64,000 nt of DNA from Acanthopleuribacter pedis (GCF_017377855.1 NZ_JAFREP010000008.1:248001-312000); one strand, 5' to 3'. Positions 49,555 to 58,763 are shown, numbered from the stretch's first letter. Notes: generated by a model not told the origin, from the letters alone. Program-made: numbers and translations.

Positions 49555-52062
49555 TTATTCTTCATCCATTAAATAAATGCGCTGGATGCGGTGGCTCCAG
49601 CGGACGAGCACCTCGTAGGGAATGGTTCCCTCCATCTCCGCCAGCTCCTCCACGCGAATGCTGTTCCCGCGCCATTCGCCGAAAACCAGGACGGGATCGC
49701 CGACCGCGACGTCCTCGATGCCGGTCACGTCGACGGCGGTAAAATCCATACAGACGGAGCCGACGATGGGTGCGCGGCGGCCGTTGACAATGACGTATCC
49801 CTGGTTGGAGAGTTTGCGCGAAAGGCCGTCGTAATAACCCAGCGGCATAAAAGCAATCCGGCTTTCGCGTTTTGTCGTGAACCGTTGGTTGTAACTAATC
49901 GGGTAACCTGGCGGATAGGTTTTGAGAGACCCGATTTGCGAGAGCAGGGTCACGGGGCATTTGAGCACAAGGGTTTCGGCAACCTCACGTGAGGGGTAAA
50001 TGCCGTAAACGCCCAGGCCGATGCGAATCATCGAGAAACGCGCCTCGGGAAAACGCGCGGCGGCGGCGCTGGCGGCGGCATGGCAGAGCGGGGGATCGAT
50101 ACCCAGCGCGTTCAGTGCGGCGCGCGCTTGTTCAAAGCCGGCCAGTTGCTCGCGACTAAACGCATCGGCCTCGGGGTCGTCGGCCGAGGAGAAATGGGTC
50201 ATCAACCCTTCAATCTGCAGGTGTTTGAGTTCCTGAATCGCCGCGGCGAGTGGGCCGACTTGGTCGGGGAAAACCCCGAAACGGCCCATGCCGGTGTCAA
50301 CTTTCAGGTGTATTTTGATGCGGGTGTTGTGTCGTTCCGCGGCGGTGTTCAGCGCGCGCGCCACGTCGAGGCTGAACACGACGGGCTGCAAATCGAGGCG
50401 GGCAACCTCGTCGACATCGTCGGGCAACACCAACTGCACCAAAATTTCGTTGTTAATTCCTTGGCGCCGCAGGCTGACCGCTTCTTTGACGTAAGCGACC
50501 CCGAAGAAATCCACGTGGGTTTGTAGGAAGCGTGCAATTTGGCCGGCGTCGGTACCGTAGGCGAAGGCTTTGAGCATAACCAACAGTTTGCCGTCGGCGG
50601 GCATCAAGCCGCGGTAGGCCAAGGCGTTGTCGCGAATTTTGGTTAGGCTGATGTAGTACACGGTCTGGGTGAGTTTGCTTTTGAACAGGTTGGTGAGGGT
50701 GTCCAGTCGTGCTTCGCGGGGGCCTTTGATTAAAACCACTTCCGCTTCCTTGGCGTGGTGGTCGGCGTAACGCGTCAACGCGGCGGTATCGTCGAATTGG
50801 TGGACGACGCCCTCGGCAAAGGCATGGCGGTAGCCCTCGGCGGTTGCGTCGGCGTGGGGGCCGGTCAGCAGGAGGTGTTTGACCTGTTTGCGCGCGGCGA
50901 GTTCACCGATGACGCGGTGTTCATAAGCGCCGCGCTCGCCCAATTCACCCATACCCGCGAAGATGAACCAGGTATTTTTGCCTTGGTAGTGATCGAAGAG
51001 CGAGAGGCAGGAACGGGTGGAGACGGGATCGGCGCTGTAGCTGTCGTTGGCGAGGAGGCAGCCCTGTTCCGACTGCCACAGTTCCAGGCGGTTGAGCGGT
51101 GGGTTAAAAGCACCGCCGTAACGGGTGATACTATTGGCGGAAATACCGAAAAGCCAGGCGGTGCAGATGCCGGCGAGCAGGGTTTGGAAGACCTCGCGCC
51201 AGGAGTAGTCAATCGCGACCTGGAGGAAGGTTTCCTGTCCGTCGGGAAAGGCCAGGTGGAGCTGGGAACGACCGCGGCCCGCCGGCGAGGTCGCGATTAG
51301 CTTGGGCAGACGTGGGTCTGAACCAAAGCGGTAGATCGGGCAGCGGATATCGGCGAGCAGGGCTTCGTCGAGCAAGGGGTCGTCGGGGATGAGGAGCCAT
51401 CCCTCGGGAGGGAGATCGCGAAACAGTTGGATTTTTTCGCGGGCAATGGCGGCGCGCGAGCCGAAGCCTTCGAAGTGGGCCAAGCCGATGTTGGTCAAGA
51501 CCCCGTGGCGTGGTCGGATCATCGCGGCAAGGTGCTGCATTTCGTTTTGTTGTGAAACGCCGGCTTCAATGATGGCGAGGGCGACGGGGGTGCGGCGCGC
51601 CAATAGCGAAAGGGCGACGCCGACTTGGCTGTTGTAGCTGCCGGGGCTCGCGTAAACCAATTCGCGGCTCATCAGGCTGTGGGCGAGGAAGTCTTTGAGG
51701 ATGGTTTTGCCGTTGCTGCCCGTGATTGCGAGGGTCGGGCCGGGCATGGCCGCGTGGTAGTCGGCGGCCAACTGCTGCAGGGCGCGCAAGGGGTTGGCGA
51801 CGCGAATGAGCGGCAGGTCGGTGGTGTTAACGGCCTCTTCGCCGACAAGCGCGGCCACGGCGCCGCGTTCGGCGGCGGCGGGTAGGAAACGGTCGCCGCG
51901 GTAGTTGGGGCCGTCGAGCGCGACAAACAGCGCGCGGGTGCGAAACGCCAAGCGGGTGTCGGTTTCAATCGCGTGAACCGCGAGGTTGCCGGTTTGGTCG
52001 TGGGAGGTGCCGTCGATGGTGCCGCCGGTTTGTCGTGCGATCTGTTCCAGGGTCCAGCGCAC
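49555..52062 (-). CDS. MurF-alanine racemase fusion
   Basis: 835 residues starting at GTG with GGAG seven bases upstream. Residues 1 to about 455 are MurF (Mur ligase ATP site TGSNGKTILKDFLA, IEAGVSQQNEMQHLA, AREKIQLFRDLPPEGW); about 460-835 are alanine racemase (PLP lysine in MLKAFAYGTDAGQI, KVDTGMGRFGVFPDQ, ISYNQRFTTKRESRIAFMPL, VGSVCMDFTAVDVTG). The same bifunctional arrangement is known from Bacteroidota. It joins racemisation of L-Ala to D-Ala with addition of D-Ala-D-Ala to the peptidoglycan precursor. It ends 95 bases before the Ddl fusion gene; a LapB-like gene ends two bases upstream. Confidence 0.93.
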   Translation of the reverse strand: MRWTLEQIARQTGGTIDGTSHDQTGNLAVHAIETDTRLAFRTRALFVALDGPNYRGDRFLPAAAERGAVAALVGEEAVNTTDLPLIRVANPLRALQQLAADYHAAMPGPTLAITGSNGKTILKDFLAHSLMSRELVYASPGSYNSQVGVALSLLARRTPVALAIIEAGVSQQNEMQHLAAMIRPRHGVLTNIGLAHFEGFGSRAAIAREKIQLFRDLPPEGWLLIPDDPLLDEALLADIRCPIYRFGSDPRLPKLIATSPAGRGRSQLHLAFPDGQETFLQVAIDYSWREVFQTLLAGICTAWLFGISANSITRYGGAFNPPLNRLELWQSEQGCLLANDSYSADPVSTRSCLSLFDHYQGKNTWFIFAGMGELGERGAYEHRVIGELAARKQVKHLLLTGPHADATAEGYRHAFAEGVVHQFDDTAALTRYADHHAKEAEVVLIKGPREARLDTLTNLFKSKLTQTVYYISLTKIRDNALAYRGLMPADGKLLVMLKAFAYGTDAGQIARFLQTHVDFFGVAYVKEAVSLRRQGINNEILVQLVLPDDVDEVARLDLQPVVFSLDVARALNTAAERHNTRIKIHLKVDTGMGRFGVFPDQVGPLAAAIQELKHLQIEGLMTHFSSADDPEADAFSREQLAGFEQARAALNALGIDPPLCHAAASAAAARFPEARFSMIRIGLGVYGIYPSREVAETLVLKCPVTLLSQIGSLKTYPPGYPISYNQRFTTKRESRIAFMPLGYYDGLSRKLSNQGYVIVNGRRAPIVGSVCMDFTAVDVTGIEDVAVGDPVLVFGEWRGNSIRVEELAEMEGTIPYEVLVRWSHRIQRIYLMDEE

Positions 52063-52064
52063 GC

Positions 52065-53387
52065 TTAGGCTCCGTGGTAACGCGGCCCGAGCGCGAGTGG
52101 GCCGGCCGCCTCAAATTTCAAGGTTTCCACTTCCAAAACGAGGGTGTCCCATTCGCCGCATTTGGGGCAGCGTTCCGCGCGGTTTTCGGCGATGTGACCA
52201 CAATTCTCGCAGACAAAATCCCCCAGTTGGTCGGCGCGTTCGCCCAGGTAGCGCTGAAAATCCTCGGCGGCCTCGGCGTAGCGGTCGCGGCGTGCTTTGA
52301 TTTGTGCTTGGTAATGGAGGAGCGATGGACATTTGGGCAGCAGTCCCTCCAGAATTTCGAACTGGTCGAGTGCCTCGTCCAACATGTGCAGTCGGAAATA
52401 GAGTTTGGCAAGTTGAAAACGGACCGCCGGTTTATCGTCGGCCGGGGCCAGATACACTTGAATCGCGTCTTCCGGGCGGTTGTCATCGAGCAAGAAATCG
52501 ACCTGCACGTCCAAACACGCCAAGTTCCCGGTGGCCTGGTAACCCCGCGCGAGCATCTGTTGGGCTTTTTCCAAATTTCCCGCGTTCCACCATACCCGAC
52601 CCAGTTCAAGCCAGGCGGGGACAAATTCCGGGGTCTTTTTGGTAAAACTTTGCAGGCGGTCGATGTGTTTGCGGGGATTCGTTTCATCGGGTTGGGTTTG
52701 CACGATTTTGAATTCGTAGCGGAGGCGTTGGGTGCTGCAATCATCCGTGCCGAGTTTTTCGAGTTGGCTGAGGGTTGCCAGCGCAAGATCCCATTGTTGT
52801 TCCTGTTCATACAGCGCGCAGGCTGCTTTGAGTGCGGCGCGGGCGTGGCCGGGGTCGGCGGTAATCAGTGCGTCCAATACCTCGATGGGGTTTTGGCCGG
52901 CGGTGCGCAGGACCTCAACCAGCAAGTAACCGATGCGGACGTCGCCGCTTTGGCGAAAGCAAGGACGCAGCATTGCGGCGGCTTGCTCGGTGTCGCCCAT
53001 GGCCCACAGGGCCTCTCCCTTAATCAGGACGGCTTCGACGCTTTCGTCATCGCCGACGGCGTCCAGGGCGGCTTGGTAATCTTGGTGCTGGAGCAAACCG
53101 CGGGCGTGGACCAGTTGCTCGCCCGCGCGCAGATCGAGGCGGTTGCCGCGTTTGACGCCGCGCATTTGGCCCGCGAGTTTGAGGTAGCCGGCGGAAAGAT
53201 AAAGTGCGGGCGGGAGGGTGCTCAACAGCATGACGGCAATGACGCCGTTCACGAGAGGGAAGGAGAGGTGCCACACCTGGATCGGTTGCAACAAGACGCG
53301 TTGGTTTTCGGGGGGTAAAAATACAGCGCTGCAAACGCCTAAAACAAGCAAAGCGAAGAACCAGGCCGACAGGGTGGATAATTTCAT
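52065..53387 (-). CDS. LapB-like membrane TPR protein with rubredoxin-type metal domain
   Basis: 440 residues. Two N-terminal membrane helices (8-25 and about 40-65), then TPR repeats through about 380 (FVPAWLELGRVWWNAGNLEK, AVRFQLAKLYFRLHMLDEAL), and a C-terminal CxxCG...CxxCGEW metal site (FVCENCGHIAENRAERCPKC), as in E. coli LapB, which regulates LpxC and lipopolysaccharide assembly. It differs from E. coli LapB by having two rather than one helix. Gene order lapB-murF/alr-ddl points to envelope biogenesis. Only two bases separate it from MurF. Confidence 0.78.
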   Translation of the reverse strand: MKLSTLSAWFFALLVLGVCSAVFLPPENQRVLLQPIQVWHLSFPLVNGVIAVMLLSTLPPALYLSAGYLKLAGQMRGVKRGNRLDLRAGEQLVHARGLLQHQDYQAALDAVGDDESVEAVLIKGEALWAMGDTEQAAAMLRPCFRQSGDVRIGYLLVEVLRTAGQNPIEVLDALITADPGHARAALKAACALYEQEQQWDLALATLSQLEKLGTDDCSTQRLRYEFKIVQTQPDETNPRKHIDRLQSFTKKTPEFVPAWLELGRVWWNAGNLEKAQQMLARGYQATGNLACLDVQVDFLLDDNRPEDAIQVYLAPADDKPAVRFQLAKLYFRLHMLDEALDQFEILEGLLPKCPSLLHYQAQIKARRDRYAEAAEDFQRYLGERADQLGDFVCENCGHIAENRAERCPKCGEWDTLVLEVETLKFEAAGPLALGPRYHGA

Positions 53388-53390
53388 GGG

Positions 53391-53867
53391 CTAACCTTCG
53401 TGATGATAGGGATGGCCACTGTTGATGCAATGTGCGCGGTAAATTTGTTCGACCAGCAGCACCCGTGCAAGTGCATGCGGCAGTGTCATTTGGCTCAACG
53501 ATAACATAAAATCGGCACGCTGTCGCAGCGCGTCGGCGACCCCCATGGCCCCGCCGATACAAAAAACGAGTCGGCGTGCGGCGGCGCGTTCACGATCCGC
53601 AAAAAGTTTGGCCAAGCCCTTGGAGGATACATTTTTGCCGCGCTCATCGCAAAGGATCAGGTAATCGTCGGGGTTGAGTTCCGCCAGCAGCCGCGCACTT
53701 TCGCGCTGCTGGATGTCGGTCGTCGATTGGTTGCCGCCCTGAAAGGGCTTGAGCACCTTTTCCGAAAAGCGAACGCGGCTCTCCAAGCGGGTAAGATACC
53801 GTTGGCACAGTTCGCTTTCCGGTTCTCGTTTGCCTTTGCGACCCACCCACAAGAGGTGGACTTTCAT
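53391..53867 (-). CDS. rlmH: 23S rRNA pseudouridine-1915 N3-methyltransferase
   Basis: 158 residues from ATG 53867, the normal RlmH length. SPOUT-type knot motifs LLILCDERGKN-like DDYLILCDERGKNVSS, VFCIGGAMGVADAL and LPHALARVLLVEQIYRAHCI. It methylates pseudouridine 1915 in helix 69 of 23S rRNA. Start shares its A with the rsfS stop (TAATG). Confidence 0.95.
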   Translation of the reverse strand: MKVHLLWVGRKGKREPESELCQRYLTRLESRVRFSEKVLKPFQGGNQSTTDIQQRESARLLAELNPDDYLILCDERGKNVSSKGLAKLFADRERAAARRLVFCIGGAMGVADALRQRADFMLSLSQMTLPHALARVLLVEQIYRAHCINSGHPYHHEG

Positions 53868-54259
53868 TAGGCGGGCTCCGCGTCGGCGGGTGGATAGGCT
53901 TGTTCCGCCTCGGCCCACAGCTCCTCGAGGTTGTAAAAGGCGCGTTTCTCACTGCTAAACACATGGACAATGACGTCGCCGAAATCGAGCAAGGTCCATT
54001 CCGCGGCGGAAACGCCTTCAATATCGGACGGCTTGCGGCCGTTCTTTTTGCAGCGCATCATAATTTCTTCGGTAATGGACTTGATGTGGGTGGTCGAGGT
54101 GCCGGTCATCACGACGAAATAGTCGGTAAAAGAACAGATGTCGGTGACCTTGAGGGCGCGCAAATCAACGGCCTTGAACTCCTCGGAAATGTCGATGACG
54201 ACGTCCAGCAATGCTTGCGTGGTGCTTAGATCCAATTTCGTGGGTGCTTGTTCGCTCAA
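53867..54259 (-). CDS. rsfS: Ribosomal silencing factor RsfS
   Basis: 130 residues from TTG 54259, six bases after CAGGAG; a 41-residue upstream extension has no site and is not conserved. Core motifs: ALKVTDICSFTDYFVVMTGT, IEGVSAAEWTLLDFGDVIVH, VFSSEKRAFYNLEELW. RsfS binds uL14 and blocks subunit joining in starvation. It forms the usual obg-rsfS-rlmH group, overlapping rlmH by one base. Confidence 0.93.
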   Translation of the reverse strand: MSEQAPTKLDLSTTQALLDVVIDISEEFKAVDLRALKVTDICSFTDYFVVMTGTSTTHIKSITEEIMMRCKKNGRKPSDIEGVSAAEWTLLDFGDVIVHVFSSEKRAFYNLEELWAEAEQAYPPADAEPA

Positions 54260-54422
54260 ATGAGGCTCCTGAAATGAAATGACCAAACCTTGCGGTGTTG
54301 GTCCGCGAAAGCGCGATATGGGACTTGGTTGGAGAGGCGTTTCGGTAAAGGTTAACTTGGTGACCACGCGGTGGAAATGCAACCATCAATCGCAACCGGC
54401 GGTGGGAAACGAGGTTTTCCCG

Positions 54423-55544
54423 TTAAAAATCGAGTTCGTCGAGTGGGTCGACCGCTTGCTCGGCCGCGGCGGAATTGCCTGTTGCCGGTTCGGCCGATTC
54501 GGCGGCTTCCGCCTCGGCGGCGAACCAGGCTTCGCGTTGTGCGGCACGCGCGGTTTTAACCCGGCCGTTCAGTTCAAACACCAGCTCGCGAATGGCTTCA
54601 CCGGTGACGGAGCTGATGGTGGTGTGCCACACGCCGTTGTCGGTGAGTTCCTGTTTGAGTTCTGCGACCCGTTCGTCGCGATCATGGGTCACGTCGGCTT
54701 TGGTAAAGGCGACAAGGTAATCTTTTTCAGCGAGTTTGGCGCTGAAGGATTTGAGTTCATTGAGTAGGATGCGGTAACAATCGGCGGGTTCCCGCTCGGG
54801 ATTGGCCGGATCGATCATCACCAGCAACAAACTTGTGCGTTCGATGTGTTTGAGGAAGCGCAAGCCGAGGCCCGCACCCTCGTGGGCGCCTTCGATGATG
54901 CCCGGAATGTCGGCGACCACGAAGTTGTCCATCGGTGTGGCTTTGACCACGCCCAGGTTGGGTTTGAGCGTGGTGAAAGGGTAGTCGGCAACCTTGGGTT
55001 TGGCCGCGGAGATGCGGCTGATCAGCGTGGATTTGCCGGCATTGGGGAAACCTACCAAGCCGACATCCGCCAGAACCTTGAGTTCGAGCTTGATCCATAG
55101 GTTTTCTCCGTCTTCGCCGGATTGGGCGAAACGCGGTACCTGATGGGTGCTGGAAACAAAATGGCGGTTACCTTTGCCGCCGCGGCCGCCGTGGGCCACG
55201 ATGACCTCGCTGTCGGGTCGGGTCAGATCCCCCAGGATGGTGCCCGATTCTTTGTCGCGCACGATGGTACCAGCCGGCACTTCCAGGATCAGCGACTCGC
55301 CGCCCGCGCCGGTCATGTTGGAGCCGCGCCCGTTTTGGCCGTGGCCCGCCTTGTACTTGCGGCGGTTGCGCAGCGGTAGCAAGGTGTTGAATTCGGGACG
55401 GACCCGTACGATCACATGACCGCCGTTGCCGCCGTCGCCCCCGTCGGGACCGCCGAACTCCACGTATTTTTCGCGGCGAAAGCTGAGTGCGCCGTTGCCG
55501 CCGTTACCTGCTTCTACATAAATGGTTAATTCGTCAATGAACAT
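54423..55544 (-). CDS. obg: Obg-family GTPase
   Basis: 373 residues from ATG 55544, chosen as the usual N-terminus MFIDELTIYVEAGNGGNGAL. Glycine-rich Obg fold (GGPDGGDGGNGGHVIVRVRP), then the GTPase: P-loop GFPNAGKSTLI, ADIPGIIEGAHEGAGLG, TKADVTHD. Involved in 50S assembly and stress control. The C-terminal 65 residues are Ala/Glu-rich with no clear OCT domain. It is downstream of rplU-rpmA but a 297-base gap with a hairpin separates them. Confidence 0.95.
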   Translation of the reverse strand: MFIDELTIYVEAGNGGNGALSFRREKYVEFGGPDGGDGGNGGHVIVRVRPEFNTLLPLRNRRKYKAGHGQNGRGSNMTGAGGESLILEVPAGTIVRDKESGTILGDLTRPDSEVIVAHGGRGGKGNRHFVSSTHQVPRFAQSGEDGENLWIKLELKVLADVGLVGFPNAGKSTLISRISAAKPKVADYPFTTLKPNLGVVKATPMDNFVVADIPGIIEGAHEGAGLGLRFLKHIERTSLLLVMIDPANPEREPADCYRILLNELKSFSAKLAEKDYLVAFTKADVTHDRDERVAELKQELTDNGVWHTTISSVTGEAIRELVFELNGRVKTARAAQREAWFAAEAEAAESAEPATGNSAAAEQAVDPLDELDF

Positions 55545-55774
55545 AAACTGCAATCCTTCGCCACGCGTCGCGTGAGCGAGTCGCCCGTGGGGGCGATCCA
55601 TGGCGGTGTTTGAGGCCGCCGGGTTCGCCCGCGATGCGTACCAACGTTCGGCTGCGAAATGTGGTGTGCATCGCGGGTAGTTTCGGTGATCGGTTGGCAA
55701 ACCGCAAATCGGTTAACCCGCATAACGGAACGGGAGGGGAGATACCATCCGTGCTCGGTAATACGGGTAGACGC

Positions 55775-55814
55775 AAAGAAGCCGCGGTCGGGTAAACCTG
55801 GCCGCGGCTTTCTT
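55775..55814 (-). terminator. Hairpin after rpmA, terminator-like
   Basis: AAAGAAGCCGCGGTCGGGTAAACCTGGCCGCGGCTTTCTT: a nine-base GC-rich stem with an inner GGGT/ACCT helper. The U tract is short on both strands, so it may be a partial terminator between rpmA and obg, allowing different expression of the ribosomal proteins and the GTPase. The rest of the gap 55545-55774 shows no gene. Confidence 0.6.
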
Positions 55815-55841
55815 GAAAAAAGGGTCTATTGAAACGCGGCG

Positions 55842-56099
55842 TTAGCCAACGGGGTGAATTTCTACAAATTTCCCGAGGCGACCGCGGTCACGAAACGCGA
55901 CCTTGCCTTCGATCAGTGCGAACAGCGTGTCATCACCACCGCGACCGCAACCTTTACCAGGCTTGAAACGCGTGCCACGTTGACGAACAATGATTGAGCC
56001 GGCAGAAACGAGTTGGCCACCGAAGCGTTTTACACCCAAACGTTTGGATTCGCTATCGCGGCCGTTTCTGGAACTACCGACACCTTTCTTGTGAGCCAT
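55842..56099 (-). CDS. rpmA: Ribosomal protein bL27
   Basis: 85 residues, complete: [55 protein letters not shown]. No Firmicutes-type N-terminal extension. 68 bases after rplU. Confidence 0.97.
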   Translation of the reverse strand: MAHKKGVGSSRNGRDSESKRLGVKRFGGQLVSAGSIIVRQRGTRFKPGKGCGRGGDDTLFALIEGKVAFRDRGRLGKFVEIHPVG

Positions 56100-56167
56100 G
56101 ACTTAACCTCTTCATTCTCATTGCCGGGAAACAGGTTCCCGACGGTTAAAAAGTTGGAAACTCGCGA

Positions 56168-56485
56168 TTAGTTTCCGGGAATGGAATCAATGCGGATCGC
56201 GAGGTAGTTCTGGCGGTGTCCGTTCTTACGACGGTAGGTCGATCTTCGTTTGCTTTTGAAGATAACGACTTTGTCGCCGCGCTCCGCTCGGAGAACGGTG
56301 GCTTTGACTTTGTCGCTGAGTTCAGGGGTGCCGACGGAAAGGTCGGTGCCGTTGCTGGCTGCCAGAGTCTCCAGCTCAACGGTTTCCCCTTCAGATAAGC
56401 CGGGGATGACTTCTACACGTAATTCGTCACCCGCGGAAACGGTGTACTGTTTGCCACCGGTTTTGATAACTGCATATGGTTGCAT
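56168..56485 (-). CDS. rplU: Ribosomal protein bL21
   Basis: 105 residues from ATG 56485, which follows GGGAGGA; an in-frame extension upstream is unconserved. MQPYAVIKTGGKQYTVSAGD, DKVVIFKSKRRSTYRRKNGH, and HRQNYLAIRIDSI confirm L21. First gene of rplU-rpmA-obg, with its own promoter. Confidence 0.97.
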   Translation of the reverse strand: MQPYAVIKTGGKQYTVSAGDELRVEVIPGLSEGETVELETLAASNGTDLSVGTPELSDKVKATVLRAERGDKVVIFKSKRRSTYRRKNGHRQNYLAIRIDSIPGN

Positions 56486-56531
56486 GGATGCAATCCTCCC
56501 ATAGGAACAGGGCTCAAACGGCCGAAGCCGC

Positions 56532-56560
56532 AGTCTACCCAAAGGTGTGTTTGATGTCAA
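56532..56560 (-). promoter_or_regulatory. Sigma-70 promoter of rplU-rpmA
   Basis: On the minus strand TTGACA, 17 bases, TAGACT: a perfect -35 and five of six -10 bases, giving a leader of about 40 bases before rplU. Confidence 0.8.
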
Positions 56561-56678
56561 ATGGAAAAATGAAAAAAGGAACGCGTGCCGCGGTCGGGCC
56601 GCCGCCGGATGAACACCCTTCCCAATAGGGGGTTACCGGGTTTCGGCCGGAACCACATCGGGTAGGGCGCGCCCTGCG

Positions 56679-57569
56679 CTACATTTCGTAGCCGCGGCGG
56701 TAGATCAGGGTGCAGTTATTGCAACCATTCACCGTGGCCATGATGCTGCGCCAGGACTTGCCCGCGCCGGCGTTGGGTGAGATGTAATTGACCAGAAAGC
56801 GGGTACGGGCGCGTTTGAGGGCCGTGTTGAGGTCGCCCTGGAACTCGCGATCTCCCCGGAAGAGATGGCCGCCGCTAAGCCCGATGAGCGTGGTCATAAA
56901 TTGGGTCTGTTGGGCCAGCAGGGGTGGGAGTTTGGCGTTGGCGGCCTCGTAGCTGATCATGTAGATGGGAATGCCGTAGTTTTTGACCTTGAGCTCCAAA
57001 TCGACTTCTTTGGTGTGGCTCATTAAATCGTGGCCGTCACTGAACAAAAACAGTGCCTTGGGGCCCTCGTGTTGCCGCATATCTTCCAGCGCGGCGTTGA
57101 TGCCGTCGTAAAGCGCGGTGGAGCCGAGCGGGGTGACCCGGGTCAGTTTCTGAATGAGAAAGTCGCGGTTGTCGTGGTATTCGGTTAATTCTTGGTAGGT
57201 GTTGGAAAAATAACTGAGCTTGGCGGTATCGCCCTTGCGCATTTTCTTAATCAAGAAACGGGTGGCCGCTTTGATTTGGAAAATGTTGTCGGCGTTACTG
57301 GTGCTCAGGTCCATCAATATGTGCATCTTCAGTGGGGTTTGCACCTTCTTGAGATCGCGTACTTGGGCAGGGACGCCGTTTTCTTGAACCGTTAGGTCCG
57401 CCAATTTGAGTTCGGTGACGGGGCGGCCGTCGCGGACGATGCGCAACGGCAGGTCGACGAGCACGACCTTTTCCTCATAATCAATTTTGAACTCGGGTTC
57501 CGGGTCGAGCGGGTCACCTTCTTCGGGTGCTTGCGCAACCATACACAGCAACAACAACAGCCAATTCAC
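56679..57569 (-). CDS. VWFA-related (Acidobacteria-type) exported protein
   Basis: 296 residues starting at GTG after GGGAG. Signal peptide MNWLLLLLCMVAQA. Leading segment (VVLVDLPLRIVRDGRPVTEL, DLTVQENGVPAQVRDL) is typical of the acidobacterial VWFA family, then a VWA domain with DLSTS, GSTALYDG and FSDGHD for metal binding. C-terminal NCTLIYRRGYEM with a Cys pair (NGCNNC). Ligand unknown. It lies between rplU and a palindromic repeat, alone. Confidence 0.85.
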   Translation of the reverse strand: MNWLLLLLCMVAQAPEEGDPLDPEPEFKIDYEEKVVLVDLPLRIVRDGRPVTELKLADLTVQENGVPAQVRDLKKVQTPLKMHILMDLSTSNADNIFQIKAATRFLIKKMRKGDTAKLSYFSNTYQELTEYHDNRDFLIQKLTRVTPLGSTALYDGINAALEDMRQHEGPKALFLFSDGHDLMSHTKEVDLELKVKNYGIPIYMISYEAANAKLPPLLAQQTQFMTTLIGLSGGHLFRGDREFQGDLNTALKRARTRFLVNYISPNAGAGKSWRSIMATVNGCNNCTLIYRRGYEM

Positions 57570-57605
57570 GTTCGTTTTCTCCCTGACACAAAAATATTGT
57601 GGACC

Positions 57606-57669
57606 TAGCCCGCATTTCTCACAAGAACTTCTGCTGCGAAGCCGAACGCCTTGTGAGAAATGTGGGCTA
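57606..57669. repeat. Intergenic palindromic repeat, best preserved copy
   Basis: TAGCCCGCATTTCTCACAAG, loop AACTTCTGCTGCGAAGCCGAACGC, CTTGTGAGAAATGTGGGCTA. The arms pair over 20 bases with one mismatch. It sits in the gap between the VWA gene start and the enoyl-CoA hydratase stop. Confidence 0.9.
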
Positions 57670-57762
57670 ACCGGCCATACTCACTCTAGCTCAGGACAGC
57701 GCGCGGTGGGTGATGGAAACGGCGGAAGTGACACAAATCGCCACCGCCGCCGACGCGCGGCC

Positions 57763-58545
57763 TCAGCGACCCTGGTAAGCCGGCTTGCGTTTTTCTTTAA
57801 AGGCGGCCAGCCCCTCCAGGCGATCCTCGGTGGGGATGACGCCCGCGTAACAGAGCTGTTCGATGTGTAAGCCTTGGTCGAGGCTACACTGCAGACCTTG
57901 GTTGACGGCTTTTTTGGCCTGCATCAGCGCGATGGGACCGTTTTGGCTGATTTGGGTACCGATCTCCAGGCAGCGGGTGATGAGTTCCTCGGCGGGGAAC
58001 ACGTCGTTGACCAAACCGAGGGTTTGCGCCTCCGCGGCGTTAATGGGTTGCGCTCGGAAAATCATCTCCTTGGCCTTGGCCGGGCCGATCACGCGCGGCA
58101 GCAGTTGGGTGCCGCCGGCGCCGGGGATAATAGCCAGGCGCGTTTCGGTTAAACCCAAACGCACGTCGTTGTGGGCGTAGCGCAAGTCGCAGGAAAGGGC
58201 CAGCTCCAGGCCGCCGCCGAGGGCCGCGCCGTTTAAGGCCGCCACGGTGATCTTGGGATGGTTGAACAATAGATGAAAGGTGGTGCGCAATTCGCTGACG
58301 AAGGCGTCGACCTCGTCTTGGGCCATTTCGGCGCGTTCTTTTAGGTCGGCGCCGGCGCAAAAGGCGCGCTGACCGGCCCCGCTCAAAAGAATGACGCGGG
58401 TTTCTCGATCAAAGCGGCAGTCTTCCAGTGCGTTGTGAAGCTCGCGGATCAGGGTGCGACCCAGGGCGTTCATGCGGTCGGGGCGGTTGAGTTTGATGTG
58501 GCGGACGTAGCCGTGTTGGGTAATGGCGAGATCGGTTGGTGACAA
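57763..58545 (-). CDS. Enoyl-CoA hydratase/isomerase, AUH (methylglutaconyl-CoA hydratase)-like
   Basis: 260 residues from TTG 58545, seven bases after GAGGGGG; an upstream ATG lacks a site. Crotonase motifs: RVILLSGAGQRAFCAGADLK, oxyanion LNGAALGGGLELALSCDLRY with the catalytic Glu in the next helix, LTETRLAIIPGAGGTQLLPR, IPTEDRLEGLAAFKEKRKPA. The last motif and ADLKERAEM are close to AUH of leucine degradation. Whether it serves leucine breakdown or general beta-oxidation is not shown; the neighbour glnN and the meaB/mutase pair belong to central carbon and nitrogen metabolism. Confidence 0.88.
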   Translation of the reverse strand: MSPTDLAITQHGYVRHIKLNRPDRMNALGRTLIRELHNALEDCRFDRETRVILLSGAGQRAFCAGADLKERAEMAQDEVDAFVSELRTTFHLLFNHPKITVAALNGAALGGGLELALSCDLRYAHNDVRLGLTETRLAIIPGAGGTQLLPRVIGPAKAKEMIFRAQPINAAEAQTLGLVNDVFPAEELITRCLEIGTQISQNGPIALMQAKKAVNQGLQCSLDQGLHIEQLCYAGVIPTEDRLEGLAAFKEKRKPAYQGR

Positions 58546-58702
58546 AAGCTTCCCCCTCGAATGGATGCCGCCGTCGGCGGCGCCGTGCATTACGGGTGCG
58601 TGGCATGCTCGGGCAAACAGTCCCGTGTCGGCGTGATTGGATCAGCCTAAATTTAGCCCAGTTGGCCGCATCTGAGAAGGGAAAGGGGGTGGCCGGCATC
58701 CC

Positions 58703-58739
58703 AAAAAAAACGGGGCCGCCCCCGAAGGTGCGACCCCGC
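58703..58739 (-). terminator. Rho-independent terminator of glnN
   Basis: On the minus strand CGGGGTCGCACCTTCGGGGGCGGCCCCGTTTTTTTT: stem CGGGG/CCCCG with an inner extension, followed by eight T. It lies 25 bases after the stop of glnN. Confidence 0.88.
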
Positions 58740-58763
58740 TCAAGGGTTTTGGCTGGAAGCCCG

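Noticed and set aside
52035..53318. Long plus-strand open frame of 427 codons
   Set aside because: It is antisense to the LapB-like gene, shows no protein-family pattern, and is a consequence of G+C-rich codon structure.
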